Positions 17,567-26,452 of a DNA stretch of 64,000 bases are shown in pieces. The position numbers were made by a program, and so were the translations under genes. A model generated the notes under the pieces. That model was given only the letters and a program-made list of their open reading frames with translations, had not been told where the DNA came from and ran no database searches. Each line of letters begins with the position of its first letter. Within the stretch, counting starts at the first letter, position 1. Source of the DNA: Mucilaginibacter ginsenosidivorax (lineage in GTDB: Bacteria > Bacteroidota > Bacteroidia > Sphingobacteriales > Sphingobacteriaceae); contig NZ_CP042437.1 of the NCBI RefSeq assembly GCF_007971525.1, positions 310,001-374,000 on the forward strand. Direction: 5' to 3'.

Positions 17567-18760
17567 ATGCTGAGCGCAAAAAGTGTTTTTTCTGATAAAG
17601 AATCGTTCCATCACCTTCATTTATTAAGTGAACTGGAAAATTTATTGACCGGCAATTACACGGACGACATTTTAAAAAAGTTAGATGAAGTCATTGTAAA
17701 AGTCCAGGCCTCCTGGGCTTTTACTGCTTTTTCCGCTTTAACGGAACCCGCTTTACAGCGATATTTTTCCCACCAGTTATTGCGTATTTCGGGCGCGCTG
17801 GAAAAATGCTGTAAGACGCCCGGGGAAGGACTGTTTAAAAACCGGGAAAGTCACTCCTACATCACTGGGAAAGTTTGTTTTTTGACAGACGATTTGTTGA
17901 CCTATTATGGTAATTACCCCGACAAAACGATCCCCATTGCTATAAGTTACAGGCAACACTATACCAAAAACTTAAAAGACACCGGTATAAAAATTTGTAA
18001 AGCGCTGGATAATTCACCTGTTAACCCCAAAATCAGTGAATTTTTAAAACGGTATATTGAAGATATGACGGATGATAAAAATATTTCCTGTAGTTTGTCA
18101 CAATTGGTTTATTTTAAGCAGGTAATTGAGGAGCTAAGCATGATCATTCCTGATACAAATTCCGCTAATTTCCCTCAACTCGTTTATCAAAAGCTAATAG
18201 CACTGGAGTTAAACCAGTTTGATGTACTCGTTGCACAACAGGAAGAAATCCTCAGGGAAATTGCAGGCAAGCCCAAACCAAATCAATTATCACTTCTTAA
18301 ACACCATACCGAGCTTTTCAGCTACCTATCAAAAGGGGAAATTTCACGATATGATGACCGGTGGCCACCTTTATCCCTCATCCTGTCAGACTGGTTGCAG
18401 GAAGTAAAAGAAAGTTTAGAACCTGCAAACCACCTATCGCAATCACACCAGGCAGCCAATAAAAAGCGCCTGAAACTTGAGTTTTCAGTCTCCCATCTTG
18501 CCTGCCTGATCAGGCTGTTCTTTAAAGAACGCGTAGTTAACGCGGTTCCCCTGACTGAAATTTTTGATTTTTTCGCGGAAAACTTCAGCACAAAAAGGCA
18601 GGAATTCATATCCGCACACGGGCTCAGCAAGGAGTATTATAGTAAAAACCAGGTTACTGCAGCAGAAATGAAATCGATCCTTCAAAAAATGATCACCAGG
18701 ATCAACCAGGATTATTTCCCGGTAGTGGCTGCAATAGGTGTAACAGTTTTCTTTCGCTGA
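17567..18760 (+). CDS. hypothetical protein downstream of the lanthipeptide precursor
   Basis: This 397-residue soluble protein has no recognised catalytic motif. It is helical and Lys/Leu-rich, with no signal peptide. The last 85 residues (LEFSVSHLACLIRLFFKERVV, AENFSTKRQEFISAHGLSKEYY) look like a C-terminal module that I recall from many uncharacterised Bacteroidota proteins, where it may be a DNA- or protein-binding unit. It is not a LanC: the zinc-binding Cys-Gly and Cys-His-Gly motifs are missing. It begins 22 nt after the precursor gene, so a role in the lanthipeptide pathway is possible. It overlaps the convergent small gene on the right by 59 bp. Confidence 0.75.
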   Translation: MLSAKSVFSDKESFHHLHLLSELENLLTGNYTDDILKKLDEVIVKVQASWAFTAFSALTEPALQRYFSHQLLRISGALEKCCKTPGEGLFKNRESHSYITGKVCFLTDDLLTYYGNYPDKTIPIAISYRQHYTKNLKDTGIKICKALDNSPVNPKISEFLKRYIEDMTDDKNISCSLSQLVYFKQVIEELSMIIPDTNSANFPQLVYQKLIALELNQFDVLVAQQEEILREIAGKPKPNQLSLLKHHTELFSYLSKGEISRYDDRWPPLSLILSDWLQEVKESLEPANHLSQSHQAANKKRLKLEFSVSHLACLIRLFFKERVVNAVPLTEIFDFFAENFSTKRQEFISAHGLSKEYYSKNQVTAAEMKSILQKMITRINQDYFPVVAAIGVTVFFR

Positions 18761-18950
18761 GAAAAGCAGCAAGTTCGCCCAACCATGCGTAATTAAACCC
18801 CTTCCTGTTACGAAGCTCTTCCGGGTTTAAACTGGTGACCTCCTTTAAGGTTACGAAGCCCATGGCCATGCATTTCGATTTGAATTCTTCACTCAATTCC
18901 AGTTCAAGGATCGGAATATCCATTTGCCCCGAAATAAAATCCTGTCCCAT
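18702..18950 (-). CDS. orphan RNA polymerase alpha-CTD-like protein
   Basis: The 82-residue protein consists almost entirely of a helix-hairpin-helix domain resembling the C-terminal domain of RNA polymerase alpha: IPILELELSEEFKSKCMAMG, VTLKEVTSLNPEELRNRKGF and WLGELAAFLSERKLL. It lacks the alpha N-terminal domain, so it cannot join polymerase as a normal alpha subunit, but it may bind DNA or transcription factors. It diverges from an XRE gene, with a perfect 16-bp palindrome between them, which suggests a paired regulatory unit. The 3' end overlaps the preceding convergent gene by 59 bp. Confidence 0.65.
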   Translation of the reverse strand: MGQDFISGQMDIPILELELSEEFKSKCMAMGFVTLKEVTSLNPEELRNRKGFNYAWLGELAAFLSERKLLHLLQPLPGNNPG

Positions 18951-19000
18951 TGTTCCTTGCGGGTAATTTTTTTATTTTCTCAAGCTAAAATATTAAATAT

Positions 19001-19016
19001 CGCCGATATATCGGCG
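19001..19016. promoter_or_regulatory. perfect 16-bp palindromic operator
   Basis: CGCCGATATATCGGCG is a perfect palindrome in an A+T-rich gap between the divergent alpha-CTD-like and XRE genes, 39 bp before the XRE start codon. Position and symmetry fit the binding site of the XRE dimer controlling both directions. Confidence 0.6.
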
Positions 19017-19054
19017 TATAATTCAAACTTTAATATGTCATTTTCGGGGTTGAA

Positions 19055-19300
19055 ATGGCCAACCGAAATGTTGAGGCAAATAAGATAATAGGTATCAGGT
19101 TACGCGACGAGCGTAAATCCAAGGGAATATCACAGGAGAATTTGTGGGCTATTTCAGGGATTACCACTTCCCAAATTAGAGAAATTGAGAAAGGCAGAGG
19201 AGATCCGAGATTAAGTACCATGGTTGAGCTTGCTAAAGCACTCAATGTCTCCATAGACGTACTATTGCCACCCAGCACATACCTAAATAAAGCAGGTTAG
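19055..19300 (+). CDS. XRE-family helix-turn-helix regulator
   Basis: The protein has 81 residues and is essentially one Cro/C1 domain: IIGIRLRDERKSKGISQENLW, ISGITTSQIREIEKGRG and LSTMVELAKALNVSIDVLL. It probably represses its own promoter through the perfect palindrome at 19001-19016. It is followed after about 110 bp by a strong terminator, so it is a single-gene transcript. It diverges from the alpha-CTD-like gene. This regulator is only about 20 percent similar by eye to the XRE protein at 4.6-4.9 kb, so the two should read different sites. Confidence 0.85.
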   Translation: MANRNVEANKIIGIRLRDERKSKGISQENLWAISGITTSQIREIEKGRGDPRLSTMVELAKALNVSIDVLLPPSTYLNKAG

Positions 19301-19408
19301 GTTAGTCCGGAAAAATCAGGTGCTAATTTAGCAAATCAAACGGCCCTTTATTCATCTGTACAACCCTCGTTCTTTATAGGAATATGGCATAACAGATAAT
19401 ACTATGCC

Positions 19409-19450
19409 TAATCAAAAAGGGGAACTGGTTGGTTCCCCTTTTTTGATTAA
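19409..19450. terminator. strong intrinsic terminator
   Basis: GGGGAAC pairs with GTTCCCC around a six-base loop, and the stem is extended by AATCAAAAA on the left and TTTTTTGATT on the right. T runs occur on both strands, so it can end transcripts from the XRE gene and from the convergent small gene. A weaker hairpin (GGCATA/TATGCC, 19386-19408) lies just before it. Confidence 0.85.
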
Positions 19451-19482
19451 TTTTTTAAAGCGGTGGCAAATTCTATCAATCA

Positions 19483-19806
19483 TTATTTTCCAGAATCTTT
19501 ATAGGGTAGTTTAAACCTTTCGTTGTGGAAGATCATCTCCCCCCACTCCCAGAATCGCCAGGGCTTGATGGTGAAAGTCCGATACAGTTCATTGTCACCC
19601 TGGTCTTTCAGCGGGTGCTGGCAAAGAAAGTACCCATAAAGACGTTGGCAACCTTCAAATGACTTTCCTTTTCCACCTTCCTCACTATAAGTAAAAGTTC
19701 CGTCGGCATTGGAATACGTAAAGTCTTCCTGCAAAAAGAAAGTAAAAAAAGGAAGGTTACTAACAATGACTATACTTAGGATCAATATTAAAACTTTTCT
19801 CTTCAT
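19483..19806 (-). CDS. small membrane-anchored protein, possible partner of the upstream lipoprotein
   Basis: The protein has 107 residues. An N-terminal hydrophobic helix (about 4-24, KVLILILSIVIVSNLPFF) would anchor it or act as a signal, leaving an exported domain with an RLYGYFLCQHPL segment and the aromatic stretch KPWRFWEWGEMIF. No family is recognised. It starts 5 bp after the end of the lipoprotein gene on the same strand, so both are probably co-transcribed. Because the lipoprotein ends in a cysteine-hydrolase-like domain, this could be an inhibitor or immunity protein for it. That role is inferred from context only. Confidence 0.6.
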   Translation of the reverse strand: MKRKVLILILSIVIVSNLPFFTFFLQEDFTYSNADGTFTYSEEGGKGKSFEGCQRLYGYFLCQHPLKDQGDNELYRTFTIKPWRFWEWGEMIFHNERFKLPYKDSGK

Positions 19807-19811
19807 AATAA

Positions 19812-21152
19812 TTAAATTGTCGGGTCACATGAGCCTTTACTGTTTGGTGTGGTCCCTCCTTTCGCGTTTACATTCGGTTTACCATCTAATTTTTCTATGT
19901 TATAACCTAATGTCGAGGGCGCCATGGTCTTATATTCATTTCCATCCGAATCGTATCCGGCTGTCGTAGATGCATTGGGCAAAACAATCCCGCCCTGTTG
20001 CACTGCGTTATTTACAAAGGTCGTGCAATTCATAGCTATTATGTCATAGGTTGCCGGTGGATTTGAAATATAGGCTGTAATTTTTTTAAACTGATCGGCA
20101 GATACACTATAACTTATGCTTGCATTATATTTTAAATCGCCCCCGTTATTGACAATTTTTGATGGCGCGTGAGATTTATCCTTTCCGCTTGCATCAGGAT
20201 AAAATCCTACAACCTGCGTGATTGACTGGTTTCCATTTGATTTTGTAAGCCCGATAGCTGTATGACCGACAGAATTAGGTCCAATGTTAAAGGTTGTACC
20301 AGGCCACGGTTCCTGTACATAAACAGTTATGGTCAATTTTGCGTCGTTATCCGGAATATTATCAAAACAAATCATCAGGTTTTTAGGATTTACCTTGGGA
20401 TTATTTTCACCCGGCAGATTGGACGCTGCGGGTGCCGGGCCTGCACCGGAAGAGCTGCCGCCTCCTGAACCTGCTGCTGCTGTTCCCGGGCCCGATCCAC
20501 CGCCCCCCCCACCGGTTAATATGCCGGATGACCCGTCATCGATAATTTCATTTTGACAAATTTTTTCTGAATAGACTACGACATTCCCCTCGCTGTCGAT
20601 ATAGTTATCATCTACCCATTGGCAGGTAGTGATCACCTGGACGTAATTGGTATGTAAAGTATTACCGGAACTATTTGAAGGTAGCGGCTTGATTAAACCA
20701 ATCGCGTTTCCTCCCGAATAAATATGTCCGGAAAGTAAGCGATAACTGCTATCAAACGTGAAAATTTTGCCGGTAAAATCCGCCTCTGTTACGTTTTGCT
20801 TTTGCTGCAGGTAAAAAGCATCCGGGATTATTTCGAGGATATGCTGGTTAATAGCCCCGGTAGTGTCCCTGAAAAATGCTACCCGCCTGTATCCCAATTT
20901 TAACTTGTTGTAAACAGGACGGCCGGCCAGGTCAACGAGCCAGTAAAGCGTTTTGTTACGTACTACCTGCCTGGCCGTTTTCCATTCCAACGTGTTCGTC
21001 GTATCGGAATGATACCAGGTTTTGATCTCCTCTAAAGTTAATGCAGCTGTACTCGTTGTTTTTCCGGAATTAACGGCCGGTAACTGCCGGTCTTTCTGAC
21101 ATGCCGAAACCAGCATGATAAAAATTACGGGAATGGTTATTTTTGTTTTCAT
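19812..21152 (-). CDS. lipoprotein with C-terminal permuted NlpC/P60 (LRAT-like) domain
   Basis: Translation probably starts at 21152 (MKTKITIPVIFIMLVSAC), giving 446 residues; the LVSAC lipobox marks a lipoprotein. The N-terminal part (about 30-205) is a domain of unknown type. A low-complexity Gly/Ser/Pro linker (about 210-255) leads to a C-terminal domain with VGHTAIGL and, about 95 residues later, IAMNCTTFVNNAV. A His followed by an NCxxFV cysteine is the order found in permuted NlpC/P60 or LRAT-like enzymes, which cut or transfer amide and ester bonds. The target could be peptidoglycan or lipid. An FNR-type box lies about 54 bp upstream. A small possible partner gene follows. Confidence 0.75.
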   Translation of the reverse strand: MKTKITIPVIFIMLVSACQKDRQLPAVNSGKTTSTAALTLEEIKTWYHSDTTNTLEWKTARQVVRNKTLYWLVDLAGRPVYNKLKLGYRRVAFFRDTTGAINQHILEIIPDAFYLQQKQNVTEADFTGKIFTFDSSYRLLSGHIYSGGNAIGLIKPLPSNSSGNTLHTNYVQVITTCQWVDDNYIDSEGNVVVYSEKICQNEIIDDGSSGILTGGGGGGSGPGTAAAGSGGGSSSGAGPAPAASNLPGENNPKVNPKNLMICFDNIPDNDAKLTITVYVQEPWPGTTFNIGPNSVGHTAIGLTKSNGNQSITQVVGFYPDASGKDKSHAPSKIVNNGGDLKYNASISYSVSADQFKKITAYISNPPATYDIIAMNCTTFVNNAVQQGGIVLPNASTTAGYDSDGNEYKTMAPSTLGYNIEKLDGKPNVNAKGGTTPNSKGSCDPTI

Positions 21153-21198
21153 TGGTAATGGCTTTACCACAAATTTCGAAGCAATTTTCCATTGATAA

Positions 21199-21214
21199 TT
21201 TGATTCAAATCAAA
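21199..21214. promoter_or_regulatory. second FNR-type operator, upstream of the lipoprotein gene
   Basis: TTTGATTCAAATCAAA contains TTGAT-N4-ATCAA, the same consensus as the site in front of the Crp/Fnr gene at 3.8 kb. A promoter-like GAAATTTG on the minus strand (21177-21170) puts the operator centre roughly 40 bp before the expected transcription start, the usual place for class II activation. The transcription start is inferred. Confidence 0.6.
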
Positions 21215-21370
21215 TAATTCTATTTTTTTTATACTTACAATTGGCAGGTTTTTCAATACAATCCGGTTACTACCGGAATTTTCGTTACCGTTGATGAGCA
21301 CTTTTAACATGAAGTTATCATCGGCATCATCAAAATTATTGCTCAATTTGGCTTAAATAAATTTGCATCT

Positions 21371-21970
21371 ATGTCCGATAATGATAATTCCGCCATCTTC
21401 AATTATCACCGTAGCATGATAGCCCGGCACGGCAATAAAAGTCACGGGGCGCTGGGCTGGACAGACCTGGACAGCCAGTTATTGCGTTTCAAAATACTGT
21501 CTGAAATGGCCGATTTCGGGAAATACTCCATTTTAGACGCTGGCTGCGGATATGGCGACCTGCTTGCCTACCTGTTACGACTTTACGAGGGGATTACCTA
21601 TACCGGCGTAGAACAAATACCGGAATTGCTGGAAGAGGCGCAATGCCGGTATGGTAAATTCCCCCATGTTCATTTTATCCAGGCTGACTTTATCCAAGAT
21701 GAATTACCGCTGTCGGATTTTGTGCTGGCCAGCGGATCGTTAAACTATTTCCAAAGCGACCCGGGTTTTATTTATCATGCGATCAAAAAATTGTACCGGA
21801 GCTCGAAAAGTGGCCTCGGTTTTAACCTACTCAGACAAATTATTCCAAACGGCCTCCTGGCATCCTATGAACCCCAACAGATCATAAACTTCTGCGGTAC
21901 AATTTGTCCGAATGTACAACTGAGAACAGATTATAGCCAGGAAGATTTTACGGTTTATATGTACCGTTAG
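21371..21970 (+). CDS. class I SAM-dependent methyltransferase
   Basis: The protein has 199 residues. It has the Rossmann-fold motif I ILDAGCGYGDLLAYLL at about 54-69, followed by the acidic end of strand 2 (GITYTGVEQIPELLE) and motif II (VHFIQADFIQDELPLSDFVLASGSLNYF), so it binds S-adenosylmethionine. The substrate is not evident. A TAnnTTTG box (21358-21365) lies only 5 bp before the ATG, so either the mRNA is leaderless or translation starts at the Met at residue 16. The gene diverges from the lipoprotein operon. No partner gene indicates the pathway. Confidence 0.85.
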   Translation: MSDNDNSAIFNYHRSMIARHGNKSHGALGWTDLDSQLLRFKILSEMADFGKYSILDAGCGYGDLLAYLLRLYEGITYTGVEQIPELLEEAQCRYGKFPHVHFIQADFIQDELPLSDFVLASGSLNYFQSDPGFIYHAIKKLYRSSKSGLGFNLLRQIIPNGLLASYEPQQIINFCGTICPNVQLRTDYSQEDFTVYMYR

Positions 21971-22110
21971 CGCGGAAGACAAGGGTCAGTCTTATTCAAT
22001 ATGACGCCGAATATTAAGTTCAGAAATCTATTATTTAACTCAGGAAAAAAAATGAACCCGATAATTCATTCTATGATTATTGTTTCATTTGAGCATAAAA
22101 CAGGCTGGCT

Positions 22111-22812
22111 ATGCAACTGATGCAGCGTAAATTACGGTACCAGGACAAACTCAGTTTTCAATTGTACCACTTATGTTATTATTTCTCTTTCCCATCGTTT
22201 TGGGACAATGACCGTAAACGGGTTTTGGAATTTAAAAACAATAAGGAGCGCACAATCCGGACGTTTATTTCAGAAAGCATCAATAATCTCCTTTCGCACC
22301 AGATGAGCCGGGATTTAGTAATTATCCGCGCGCTGGGCAGTAACGAATTGGCGGCTGATAATTCGGCTAAAAAGCCGCTGGACCGTTTGGGCAACAGCCT
22401 CGCTGCAACTTTTGGTTGTTATTATTTGCCGCAAATCCTGCATAAAAGAAAGGCTACCAAGCCAATTAAATCACTGAACTTGACTAACCGCCAAAAGATG
22501 CTGGCCGATGTTTATGAGGTAAAAGAAAATGTCACTAATCTCAACCGTCGTAAAGTGCTCATCCTTGATGATGTCGTTACTTCCGGTGTAACTTCCTGCG
22601 CTATAATCAGCGCTATTCTAAAAACTTTTCCAGCTGCAAAGATCAACGTATTTTCTTTCGCATGGACACCGACTGTTAACAAGCAGACCTATTTGATGGA
22701 TTTACAAAGGAGATCACATTATTTTAGCGAGCCCGAACCTGTTTACGGGAGAATAAAAAAGGAAACGGATGAGGATTTTGAAAGGGGCAGAACAAATGTT
22801 TCGCTCTTTTAG
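22111..22812 (+). CDS. phosphoribosyltransferase-fold protein
   Basis: The protein has 233 residues. The C-terminal half holds the PRPP-binding loop KVLILDDVVTSGVTSCAI (about 148-164), with the usual hydrophobic strand and two acidic residues, and an upstream strand RDLVIIRALGSNELAA. This pattern belongs to type I phosphoribosyltransferases, nearest to ComF-like or orphan PRTases used in regulation or DNA uptake. The N-terminal 75 residues are helical and basic and are not typical of salvage enzymes. No zinc-finger cysteines of classical ComF are present. It follows the methyltransferase gene by 140 bp. Substrate and role are unknown. Confidence 0.75.
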   Translation: MQLMQRKLRYQDKLSFQLYHLCYYFSFPSFWDNDRKRVLEFKNNKERTIRTFISESINNLLSHQMSRDLVIIRALGSNELAADNSAKKPLDRLGNSLAATFGCYYLPQILHKRKATKPIKSLNLTNRQKMLADVYEVKENVTNLNRRKVLILDDVVTSGVTSCAIISAILKTFPAAKINVFSFAWTPTVNKQTYLMDLQRRSHYFSEPEPVYGRIKKETDEDFERGRTNVSLF

Positions 22813-23392
22813 GGTATTGCATTACTCTGCTACGCTAATAATCTTCGCCGCTTTGCGTTCTTGATTACCGCTACTAATCTTCCATGCGATTTATCATTTT
22901 TAACCGTGCTATTTTTACCAAAATGCCAGTATTCTACTGAAAACATAGCTGGTTTTGTACTTTCTTATGCTGTTCACGCCAGGCTTACCATTTTTTATTA
23001 AAAATAAATTACGGTCGAAATGCGCTTTGGGTCTATCAGTCATAGGATGAATATATTTTATGCCTTTTAGCACTCACCGTTTTAGGCTCTTTTAAGTGCC
23101 TAAATAAAATCATTCATCAATAATTCACGATAATTTAATATTATTAGAGCTCAAGCAGGCACTCGCCTGCATTGTGATAAGGTTTCCCCTAAAAATAGAT
23201 TAAATGTCGACTTGAAGCATCATCCGTTTCCTATTCCAAAAATTCCGGACATACTAAAAACGAACATCTATTGTCCGTTTCCGTTACAGCATTCTGGCCG
23301 ATATCATGTAAGCAATTGCTCATCAACCATTTACGAATTGGCATGATTTTAATTGTTTGATACCTTAAAAAGCTTTTAAATATCTTTCAATT
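22813..23392. other. intergenic region, 580 bp
   Basis: No gene, RNA or mobile element is supported here. The sequence is A+T-rich with short open frames only, and it supplies the promoter of the following hydrolase gene. Confidence 0.5.
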
Positions 23393-24556
23393 ATGAAGGG
23401 ATACCTATTATTATTTGTCCTCTTATTATTCAGCTATACCTCATTTGGACAATCCGGGCCAATTGCCAGGTATCAAACGGTCGACACCTTAGTTGATGCT
23501 GGAAATTACAAGCTTCATTTCTTCATAGTTAAAGGACATGGTACACCAATTTTATTTGAAGCCGGCGGCGGCGACAATGCATCGGTTTGGACCGGATTGC
23601 TCAAGCCGATATCCGAACTAACCGGTACTACGTTGATCACCTACGATCGGCCCGGCTTTGGTAAAAGCACACTTGATACAAACAAACATGGGTTGTTAAA
23701 TGGCATTTTGGGCTTAGAAACGGCACTACACAGGCTGGGATATGATAAGGACATTATTCTGGTGGCCCATTCACAGGGCGCCTTTTCCACAACGGTCTAC
23801 GCTTACCGTCATCCCGACAAAGTAAAAGGAGCTGTATTGATTGACGGAAGTACCAGCTGCTGGTTCGATAGCAGGCTCAGCGCTCTTCAGCGGCAAAATG
23901 ATATAGACAAGGTGTCAATGAAAACAACAAAGCCAGGACTTTACTATCAGTACGGCGACCTCAGCACAAATGTTAAGTTAGTTCGTGAAAGCCCTTTCCC
24001 GATCAACATTACGGCTATCGATTTTGTTTCCGGTCGCCCGCCGTTTGATAATCCCGTGGATGCGACCGATTGGAAACGTTGTCATGAGGAATTTGTCAGG
24101 GCCGCAGCAAACAACCGTACAGGCATCACTGCCTATAACTGCGGTCATTATATTTTTATTGACAACCCCGCACTAGTCATCAACGGTATCGCCCAAGTCT
24201 ACGCTGCAACACTCGACACTAAACCAAAAGGTGCCTTAACTGTCAAAGTACTGAATTATAATATTGACGCCGCTAACGAAACGAAGATGGCGGAAGCACT
24301 AAGCCGACATTCTGAAAACGACCTGAATTCGTGGGGGTATTCGTTAATCAAAGAGGGAAAAAATAAAGAAGCGTTAGAAGTATTTAAATTAAACACGATT
24401 TTAAACCCGGATAGTTGGAATGCTTTTGACAGCTACGGCGAGGCATTGCTGAAAAACGGTGAAAAACAAGAGGCCATGAAGATGTATCAAAAATCTGTTG
24501 AACTTAATCCCAAAAGTGAGAGCGGCAAGAAAATACTGCAACAACTCAAGCAATAA
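23393..24556 (+). CDS. exported alpha/beta hydrolase with C-terminal TPR repeats
   Basis: The protein has 387 residues. A signal peptide (1-19, ending SFGQS) precedes an alpha/beta-hydrolase domain: the oxyanion region FEAGGGDNASVW, YDRPGFGKS, and the nucleophile elbow VAHSQGAF with Ser127. The conserved acid lies in a DATDWKRCHEE region, and the catalytic His may be in NCGHYIF (about 250). From about residue 295 the chain has tetratricopeptide-like helices (NSWGYSLIKEGKNKEALEVF; DSYGEALLKNGEKQEAMKMY). The family cleaves esters or related bonds of small molecules; the substrate is unknown. It is a single-gene unit between an empty region and a decayed insertion sequence. Confidence 0.85.
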   Translation: MKGYLLLFVLLLFSYTSFGQSGPIARYQTVDTLVDAGNYKLHFFIVKGHGTPILFEAGGGDNASVWTGLLKPISELTGTTLITYDRPGFGKSTLDTNKHGLLNGILGLETALHRLGYDKDIILVAHSQGAFSTTVYAYRHPDKVKGAVLIDGSTSCWFDSRLSALQRQNDIDKVSMKTTKPGLYYQYGDLSTNVKLVRESPFPINITAIDFVSGRPPFDNPVDATDWKRCHEEFVRAAANNRTGITAYNCGHYIFIDNPALVINGIAQVYAATLDTKPKGALTVKVLNYNIDAANETKMAEALSRHSENDLNSWGYSLIKEGKNKEALEVFKLNTILNPDSWNAFDSYGEALLKNGEKQEAMKMYQKSVELNPKSESGKKILQQLKQ

Positions 24557-24929
24557 AATAATGTTCAAATACTCTTTCGCGAATTAACTGGTCCTCATGG
24601 CACATGAATTAATCATTACAAAACCTATGCTCTTTTTGGAAAAGTTGGAAAAAGTATAATACAATTGGAATGATTACAACCATAATTAATGCCAAGCACT
24701 GAAGTTCAAAAATAAGTTTCCTCTGCGTTCTCATTGAACAAACCTGGGTGCTATCTACAGTTTTGGCAGCTTAGGTTTCAGACTTTTTATTCTATTACCT
24801 TTTCCATCCTTTTAGTTCGTTTAAACATCATTCGTTTGCGGCCAAGATAGCTGTACCTTATGGTATAAAGTCACTTTAGCTTGCAAATCGACAAAATGAG
24901 CAATGCCTTTTTCCTGATAAATTGTTAAT
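24557..24929. other. intergenic region left of the IS110 remnant
   Basis: Nothing that looks like a gene or an RNA is seen. The stretch joins the hydrolase gene to the decayed insertion sequence and may include the outer end of that element; IS110 elements usually lack terminal inverted repeats, so no boundary is visible. Confidence 0.4.
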
Positions 24930-26012
24930 GTTTCCAGTGTCTTAAAACCACTTTAAGCAATCTTCTTGCGACAGCGACGATAGCCTTTTGCGCTTTCATA
25001 CGTTTACGTAACTTATCAAATAAGGCATGCCAATAAGAATCTTTCATCCGAACAGCAGCCCATGCCGCGAACAATGGCAACCCTTAGATAACTGTTGCCT
25101 TTTTTAATAGCTGTGTTTTTTCGCTTACCTGCACTTTCGTTGTTGCCCGGTGCAATACCGCACCACGCGGTGAAATGATCTGCTGTTGTGAAACGCCCCA
25201 TATCTTTTCCAGCCTCGCTAATAATAATTTCCGCTGATTTGACACCTATGCCGCTGATGCTATCAACACATTCAAAAGCTTGGGCGTAATGCTCACTGAT
25301 AATTCAGTAATTGATTTATCTAAAAAGTCGCCTTGCTTTTGCACATGGTCGTAATCTTCCGGTAGCATTTGTAGTTGAGTATGATGATAACCTTGCAGGG
25401 TTCCATCCAATGCTTTGATCAACTGTTCTTTTTTTTGCTATTACCTTACCTCTGGCACAATGGACTAACTGTTCCTGATCGGTAGCCCCTTAGCCAGCAA
25501 TCTTATTATGTCCATAGCGGTTAATGTATGAATCGTACTGACGACGGATCGTAGTTTGATGTTATTACTTTCCAATATCTTTAGTAAACGATTCCTTATC
25601 CTGTTAAGCTGCCAGATATAGAATAACCGATTTCGGCAATAATCTCTGATTATCCGTTGCGTGTTGTCAGGCATAAAACTTGGCCGGACTAATCCATGTA
25701 GTAATAATGTACAAAGCCACTTAGCATCGTCGATCAGTTTTCCGCTTAGGCATTTGCTTGATATGAACCGGATTTGCAACAATGACTTCAATACCGGCTT
25801 CGGTGAGTATAGCGTATAAACTCATCCAATAAATGCCAGTGCTTTCCATCAGGCAATGCTGAATATTCATTCTCATGTAACCAATCTCTAATCTGTTTGA
25901 GTTCGCAGGTGTAGGTGCCAAATTCCCTAAACTCTTGGTTGCTACGATCTTTACCAGAAATAAAGCCGACGATCTTGTCTTTGTGCATATCTAAACCACA
26001 GGCTCTATCCAA
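24930..26012 (-). mobile_element. IS110-family transposase, degraded
   Basis: Pieces of one IS110-type transposase follow in order on the minus strand but in different frames. The N-terminal RNase H-like domain begins at 26012 (ACGLDMHKDKIVGFI, with the first catalytic Asp), continues as ESTGIYWMSLYAILTEAGIEV and a DAKWLCTLLLHGLVRPSF segment, and a C-terminal Transposase_20 part reads GRFTTADHFTAWCGIAPGNNESAGKRK and KLRKRMKAQKAIVAVARRLLK. At least three frameshifts or stops separate these parts, so the copy is dead. IS110 elements use a DEDD transposase guided by a bridge RNA coded in the flanking non-coding end; any such RNA would be in the 26.0-26.1 kb region. Confidence 0.85.
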
Positions 26013-26132
26013 TTGAGGGATAATGTTGACATCTTCAATTACTTGTTTGTTTCATAAATATCCTCCGTTAATTATCTATGAATTAGATTTTTATGAGCCC
26101 GGGTGTTTTTCCAAATCATAATACTTAGGTTT

Positions 26133-26165
26133 AAGTCCCCCCGGCGGCGAGCGCTTAGGGGACTT
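26133..26165 (+). terminator. hairpin with T-rich tail downstream of the IS110 start
   Basis: AAGTCCCC (26133-26140) pairs with GGGGACTT (26158-26165) around a G+C-rich loop and is followed by TATTTTG. It resembles a terminator, but no gene on the plus strand clearly ends here, so it may belong to the IS110 end or insulate the kinase gene. Confidence 0.4.
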
Positions 26166-26452
26166 TATTTTGCCTAGTCATCAATTAACTTAAAGGAAGA
26201 TTGATTACCTCAACGGGCTAGATTCTCTCACCAGACATAAATAGTTGATATAGTATTAACCGAAAGGGCGTTCAAATCTTCTTTACCGCGAATTGAACTA
26301 ATTAACGAACCATAGCTGCTGGATATCAGGCGGCTAACTTGATATTCACTGAAGTATAACAAGGGTGCCGGAACCCCGGCCCGATTTCTAATTTCAAAAC
26401 ATTGAAAAAACTTTTGTAATATTTAGCCAATTGTTAATATCAAACATTCCTC

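Noticed and set aside
17567..18760. LanC cyclase for the lanthipeptide locus
   Set aside because: The unknown protein lacks the zinc-ligand motifs of LanC (Cys-Gly and Cys-His-Gly segments) and its shape is different.
19328..19345. TGCTAATTTAGCA as a third copy of the damage operator
   Set aside because: The half-sites match, but the spacer is one base rather than five, and it lies downstream of the XRE gene, not in a promoter.
21164..21346. A 60-codon minus-strand frame upstream of the lipoprotein gene
   Set aside because: It contains the FNR-type operator and the promoter region and overlaps the lipoprotein frame; more likely non-coding. A small gene cannot be fully ruled out.
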